Positions 6,196-9,134 of a stretch of DNA of 9,134 nucleotides are shown here, piece by piece. The notes below the pieces were generated by a model. That model saw nothing but the letters and a program-made list of their open reading frames with translations, had not been told where the DNA came from and did no database searches. Every line of letters begins with the position of its first letter. The stretch's first letter is position 1. The DNA is from DAOTZU01 sp034433995 (lineage in GTDB: Bacteria > Chloroflexota > Anaerolineae > UBA1429), in NCBI GenBank assembly GCA_034433995.1, contig DAOTZU010000227.1, positions 1 to 9,134 of the forward strand, written 5' to 3'. A program made the translations under genes and the position numbers.

Positions 6196-7119
6196 CTAGA
6201 TCTCGTAGGCGATGCCCAGCTCGGGCAAGAGCCGCTCCAGAAAGGCGATGGAGCGGCGCATGGCGGCATCCATATCGGGCAGGCGGCCGATGTCGATGGC
6301 CACATAGCCGGAGAAATGATGCTTCTTCAGGGCGGTGAACACGCCGCGCCAATCCACCGTGCCCTCGCCCAGGGCCTTGTGCTCGTTAATCTTGCCGTCG
6401 TTATCGGCCACGTGTAGATAAAAGATGCGCGGGCCCAGTTTCTCCACGCTCAGGGGCAGGATCTCTTTTTGGGCGTGTTGATGGGCCGTATCCAGCACGG
6501 CGCCGAAATTCGCCGCCCCCACATGCTCCATCAGCCGCAGGAGGGCATCGGTGTTGCTGATCATCTCGCCCACCCTCGGCTCCAGGCAGAAAGGCAGCCC
6601 GGCCCGCTGGGCCTCCTGGGCGCAGAATTTAAAAGTCTCCACCAGCACACGCCATTGTTCCTCCCAGGAAAAGGCCGGATCCACCACGACGCGAAACTCG
6701 ACCCCGTAGTTGAGCATCTCCTTGTACGGCCGCTCGCCCACGAATTGCAGCGGCGGCGTGTAGCTATCAATCTGGATGGTAGCGCAGCCAAAGTATTGGG
6801 CCAGCTCCACCGACCGGCGAAAGAGGTCGTAGGCTCGCCGCCGTTGGGCGGTGTCCAGGCTGACCAACTCGGGGATCACCGGACAAAAATTGACCACCCG
6901 CAACCCCAGAGCAGCGCAGAGGTTCTTGATCTCCTGGCGCCGGGCGGCGAGTTCCAGCAGGTTATCCCCCTCCGAGGCGCCTTCCAGCTCCACATAGTGG
7001 AACCCCAGGTCGGCCATCTGGCGCAGGGCGGCGGGGATATCCCGCACCGCCACAGGATAACCATAGCGGCTGATGGCATAGAGCCAACAGCAACTGATCT
7101 TGACCTTTTCCGCGGACAT
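6196..7119 (-). CDS. Sugar phosphate isomerase/epimerase-like TIM barrel protein
   Basis: A 307-residue protein of the xylose isomerase-like TIM barrel (AP endonuclease 2) superfamily, whose members isomerise or epimerise sugars, inositols and keto-sugars with a divalent metal. The barrel pattern is visible: DLGFHYVELEG (37-47), then FCLEPRVGE (177-185) giving metal ligand Glu180, VLDTAHQH (208-215) giving Asp210 and His213, and YLHVADNDG (234-242) giving His236. GYVAIDIG (271-278) occupies the position of the last ligand, where the usual Glu is Asp276. DWRGVFTALKKHHFSG (256-271) is the typical terminal helix region. No signal peptide. ATG 7117-7119 has a very strong AAGGAGGAG site, so it should be well translated. 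It sits between a PDO gene and nagA, so conversion of a sugar released by the upstream glycosidase is plausible. Exact reaction cannot be named from sequence. Confidence 0.8.
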   Translation of the reverse strand: MSAEKVKISCCWLYAISRYGYPVAVRDIPAALRQMADLGFHYVELEGASEGDNLLELAARRQEIKNLCAALGLRVVNFCPVIPELVSLDTAQRRRAYDLFRRSVELAQYFGCATIQIDSYTPPLQFVGERPYKEMLNYGVEFRVVVDPAFSWEEQWRVLVETFKFCAQEAQRAGLPFCLEPRVGEMISNTDALLRLMEHVGAANFGAVLDTAHQHAQKEILPLSVEKLGPRIFYLHVADNDGKINEHKALGEGTVDWRGVFTALKKHHFSGYVAIDIGRLPDMDAAMRRSIAFLERLLPELGIAYEI

Positions 7120-7139
7120 GATCTCCTCCTTGCAGCAAT

Positions 7140-7167
7140 CATCAGCTCTCAGCGCTCAGCCATCAGC
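7140..7167. repeat. Four tandem heptamers, NNTCAGC (GCTGANN on the other strand)
   Basis: On the plus strand the units are CATCAGC, TCTCAGC, GCTCAGC and CATCAGC, exactly end to end; the first and last are identical and only the first two bases vary. The array fills most of the 63-base gap between the PDO stop and the isomerase ribosome binding site, outside any coding sequence. Heptameric intergenic repeats of the GCTGATG type are familiar to me from other bacteria. Whether they are functional is unknown. Confidence 0.75.
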
Positions 7168-7182
7168 ACGTCAAGACAGGGC

Positions 7183-7899
7183 TCACTTGTCTTCCGGCGG
7201 CTGCATCTGCGCTTTGAAACTATCCATCAATTTTTGCACTTCCTCCGACGAGATCATCCCCAGAGCCTCCAGCACCTTGGCCACAAAGAGGGGCTCGGGC
7301 AGCGCCCCCTCGATCTGGGTGGTCTCGTTGATGATGGTCTTGGGCACGCCATAGACGTTGTACTTGTTGGCCAGATGGGGGAACTCGATGGATTCGATCA
7401 TATCCGCCCGAATCTTGTCGCTGGCCAGGGCCAGGCTGTGTCCCATGCGCACCGCGCTGGGGCAATAGGGGCAGGTGGGCGTGACGAACACTTGGATGTG
7501 GACGGGATCCTTGATGGCCTGGATCGCCTCCAACGTCTTGGGCGAGAGGCCGCTCTTGCCGCGGGAGACGTCCACGATATCCTCGATCAGCGAGGTGAAC
7601 TCGTAGCCGGAGGGGATGCCGTAGAAGCGGATGCCATAATCCACGTCGCCCATCACCACCGTGGCCGGGATCTTGTCGATGCCGTACTGGTCGGCCACCG
7701 CCTTATCGGTGACGAAATTATAGACCTCCAGGGTGATCTTGTCCGAGAGCTCCGCCACCTCGCGCAAGATCTGCTCCGTCTCTTTGCAGAACTGGCAGGC
7801 GATGGTCTGGGTGAAAAAGAGGAGCTTGACGGACGCCACCATAGATTGGGCCAGGTGCTGCTGCAAGAACTGGCGATCCTTATCGCTCAAGAGGGCCAT
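7183..7899 (-). CDS. Protein disulfide oxidoreductase (double thioredoxin/glutaredoxin fold)
   Basis: A 238-residue protein with two thioredoxin folds in tandem, the layout of the PDO family (glutaredoxin-like domain protein) common in thermophiles, where it forms, reduces or shuffles disulfides in the cytoplasm. The first unit has CQFC at 35-38 and its cis-proline in KIPATVV (76-82). The second has TPTCPYCP (140-147) with CPYC at 143-146 and its cis-proline in GVPKTII (184-190). The linker signature GIRFYGIPSGYEF (89-101) and SGLSP (116-120) are typical. Length is as expected and both active sites are intact. No signal peptide, consistent with a cytoplasmic protein. ATG 7897-7899 is preceded by AAAGGAG, 18 bases after the GH2 stop. 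A redox protein inside a sugar operon is unexpected; it may serve the Cys-rich DUF1848 protein at the operon end, but that is speculation. Confidence 0.92.
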   Translation of the reverse strand: MALLSDKDRQFLQQHLAQSMVASVKLLFFTQTIACQFCKETEQILREVAELSDKITLEVYNFVTDKAVADQYGIDKIPATVVMGDVDYGIRFYGIPSGYEFTSLIEDIVDVSRGKSGLSPKTLEAIQAIKDPVHIQVFVTPTCPYCPSAVRMGHSLALASDKIRADMIESIEFPHLANKYNVYGVPKTIINETTQIEGALPEPLFVAKVLEALGMISSEEVQKLMDSFKAQMQPPEDK

Positions 7900-7917
7900 T
7901 GGACATCTCCTTTCGCA

Positions 7918-9134
7918 TTATATTTCGATCGCTGCTTTTTGGCTGTTGATCGCCCGGATGAGCTGGGGATCAAACTTGGGCCGCCGGTCGTAGGTGTAGA
8001 GGCCGTTGACCTCCTGTTCCACATCGTACAGCTGGGTGTAGCAAAAAGCGCACATCCGCGGATGGCGGAGGAGGGTTTCCGTCAAGGCGCGGTAGCGGGC
8101 GATGAACTCGTCCACCGAGCGAGGGCGGGCGCCGGGGCCGCCATAGCCCCAAGCCTTGTCATCGGCCTGGCCGGGGTTCCACCAAATGCCGCCATACTCG
8201 CTGACAAAATAGGGTTGCCCCTGATAGGGCGCGTCCAACTGCGGACGGTTGCGGAAGGGTTCCCCGCCCTCGGCCAAGGCGGCAAAGAAAGAGGCGAAAC
8301 GCTCCGGATCCTGCTCATAGTTGTGCACGTCATAGATATCGGTCTCCACGTGCTGGTAGCCGCTGGTATCGATCACCGGCCGGGTGGGGTCCAGGAGTTT
8401 GGTCACGCGATAGACGTTGCGCAACACCTCAGGGTCTTGGTCGGTCTGGGTCTCGTTAAAAGGACACCAGCCCACCAGGGAGGGATGGCTCTCATCGCGG
8501 CGCAGGGCCTCCAGCCATTGGGGCAGGAAAACCTCCAGCGCCTTGGGGTTGCTCACATCCAGGCCCCAGCTGGGAAACTCGCCCCACACCAGGTAGCCCA
8601 GGCGGTCGGCCCAGTAGAGGAAGCGCGGCTCAAAGACCTTCTGATGCAGCCGGGCGCCGTTGAACCCCAGCCCTTGGGAGATGAGGATATCGTTGCGCAG
8701 CGCCTCGTCCGAGGGCGCGGTGTAGATGCCGTCGGGGTAAAAGCCCTGATCCAACACCAAACGCTGATAGACCGGCCGGCCGTTGAGGAGGATGGCCCGG
8801 TCCGTCAAAGCCAGGGAGCGCAGGCCGAAATAACTGCGGACGCTATCCGGCACGCCCTGGGTGGGGGTCAATGTGAGCTCCAGGTCGTAAAGGGTGGGCC
8901 GCTCGGGAGACCAGGGCTCCACCTGGCCCACGGGCAAGACGGCCGCCGCCCGTTGGCCGCTGAAACGCGCTGTGACCCGGCCCACGGCCGCCTCGCCGAG
9001 GAGGGCCCGGGCCTGCAAAAAACCGTGGGCCGGGGTGCCGGCGATGCTCGCCTCGATGAGCACCTGGCCGTTCTCCAGGTCGGGGGTCAGCCGCAAGGCA
9101 GCGATGTAGGTTTGGGGCACCGGCTCCAGCCAAA
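7918..9134 (-). CDS. Glycoside hydrolase family 2 enzyme (N-terminus cut by window)
   Basis: The reading frame stays open to the right edge; at least 404 residues are present and the N-terminal sugar-binding jellyroll is missing. The fragment begins WLEPVPQTYI, the usual end of the GH2 jellyroll, then gives the immunoglobulin-like sandwich (about 10-100 counting from GTG 9118-9120) and the TIM barrel. The expected acid/base is the Glu of PFNETQ (codon 8452-8454) and the nucleophile the Glu of VSEYGG (codon 8197-8199), so both catalytic residues are intact. The GTG at 9118-9120 is internal, not the start. The C-terminal loop reads EQEVNGLYTYDRRPK, lacking the NxK found in beta-glucuronidases, so galactosidase-like or unclassified exo-acting specificity is more likely. 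Whether the enzyme is secreted cannot be judged without the N-terminus. It is the first visible gene of the operon leading to nagA. Confidence 0.93.
   Translation of the reverse strand, partial: WLEPVPQTYIAALRLTPDLENGQVLIEASIAGTPAHGFLQARALLGEAAVGRVTARFSGQRAAAVLPVGQVEPWSPERPTLYDLELTLTPTQGVPDSVRSYFGLRSLALTDRAILLNGRPVYQRLVLDQGFYPDGIYTAPSDEALRNDILISQGLGFNGARLHQKVFEPRFLYWADRLGYLVWGEFPSWGLDVSNPKALEVFLPQWLEALRRDESHPSLVGWCPFNETQTDQDPEVLRNVYRVTKLLDPTRPVIDTSGYQHVETDIYDVHNYEQDPERFASFFAALAEGGEPFRNRPQLDAPYQGQPYFVSEYGGIWWNPGQADDKAWGYGGPGARPRSVDEFIARYRALTETLLRHPRMCAFCYTQLYDVEQEVNGLYTYDRRPKFDPQLIRAINSQKAAIEI

Noticed and set aside
4936..6417. Plus-strand open frame of 493 codons opposite nagA
   Set aside because: Long but low-complexity, His/Gly/Ala-rich product without motifs, spanning parts of three real minus-strand genes.
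7169..7174. TTGACG (minus strand) as a -35 box for the isomerase gene
   Set aside because: No acceptable -10 element at 16-18 bases; the nearest partial match, GATGAT, is about 25 bases away.
9118..9120. GTG as start codon of the GH2 gene
   Set aside because: The frame continues upstream to the window edge with WLEP, a standard GH2 segment, so the GTG is an internal Val codon.

Overview
This GC-rich 9.1 kb window carries eight protein-coding genes, all on the minus strand, so transcription runs from the right edge to the left. Two genes are cut by the window: a glycoside hydrolase at the right edge (N-terminus missing) and a short-chain dehydrogenase at the left edge (C-terminus missing). 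No RNA genes, CRISPR arrays, insertion sequences or phage genes were seen. The gene content fits a free-living, probably thermophilic heterotroph: a double-thioredoxin protein disulfide oxidoreductase, a DUF3417-type alpha-glucan phosphorylase, family 2 glycoside hydrolase and NagA. Chloroflexota is my best guess. That assignment rests on protein style only and was not tested.

In reading order, the first block (right part, 9134 to 4151) is a tight probable operon: GH2 glycosidase, protein disulfide oxidoreductase (PDO), a sugar isomerase/epimerase-like TIM barrel, an N-acetylglucosamine-6-phosphate deacetylase (nagA) and a DUF1848 cysteine-rich protein. Gaps are 18, 63, 12 and 8 bases, and each internal start has a good Shine-Dalgarno sequence. 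The 63-base gap contains four tandem NNTCAGC heptamers.

The second block (left part, 4134 to 1) begins with a near-consensus sigma-70 promoter (TTGTCA, 17 bases, TATAAT). A leader of about 60 bases follows, starting with an 11-bp GC-rich hairpin. The genes are the alpha-glucan phosphorylase, a lipoprotein of the alkaline-phosphatase/phosphodiesterase fold, and a KduD-like dehydrogenase, with gaps of 26 and 30 bases.

The window mostly reads as carbohydrate metabolism: release of sugars by the glycosidase, deacetylation of an amino sugar, isomerisation, mobilisation of storage glucan, and oxidation or reduction of a keto-sugar acid. The least ordinary items are the lipoprotein, which keeps the scaffold of its hydrolase family but has lost almost every catalytic and metal-binding residue I can place; the mixing of a PDO and a DUF1848 protein with sugar genes; and the nagA variant with an altered substrate-loop motif. 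I did not find a convincing wholly new multi-gene system.
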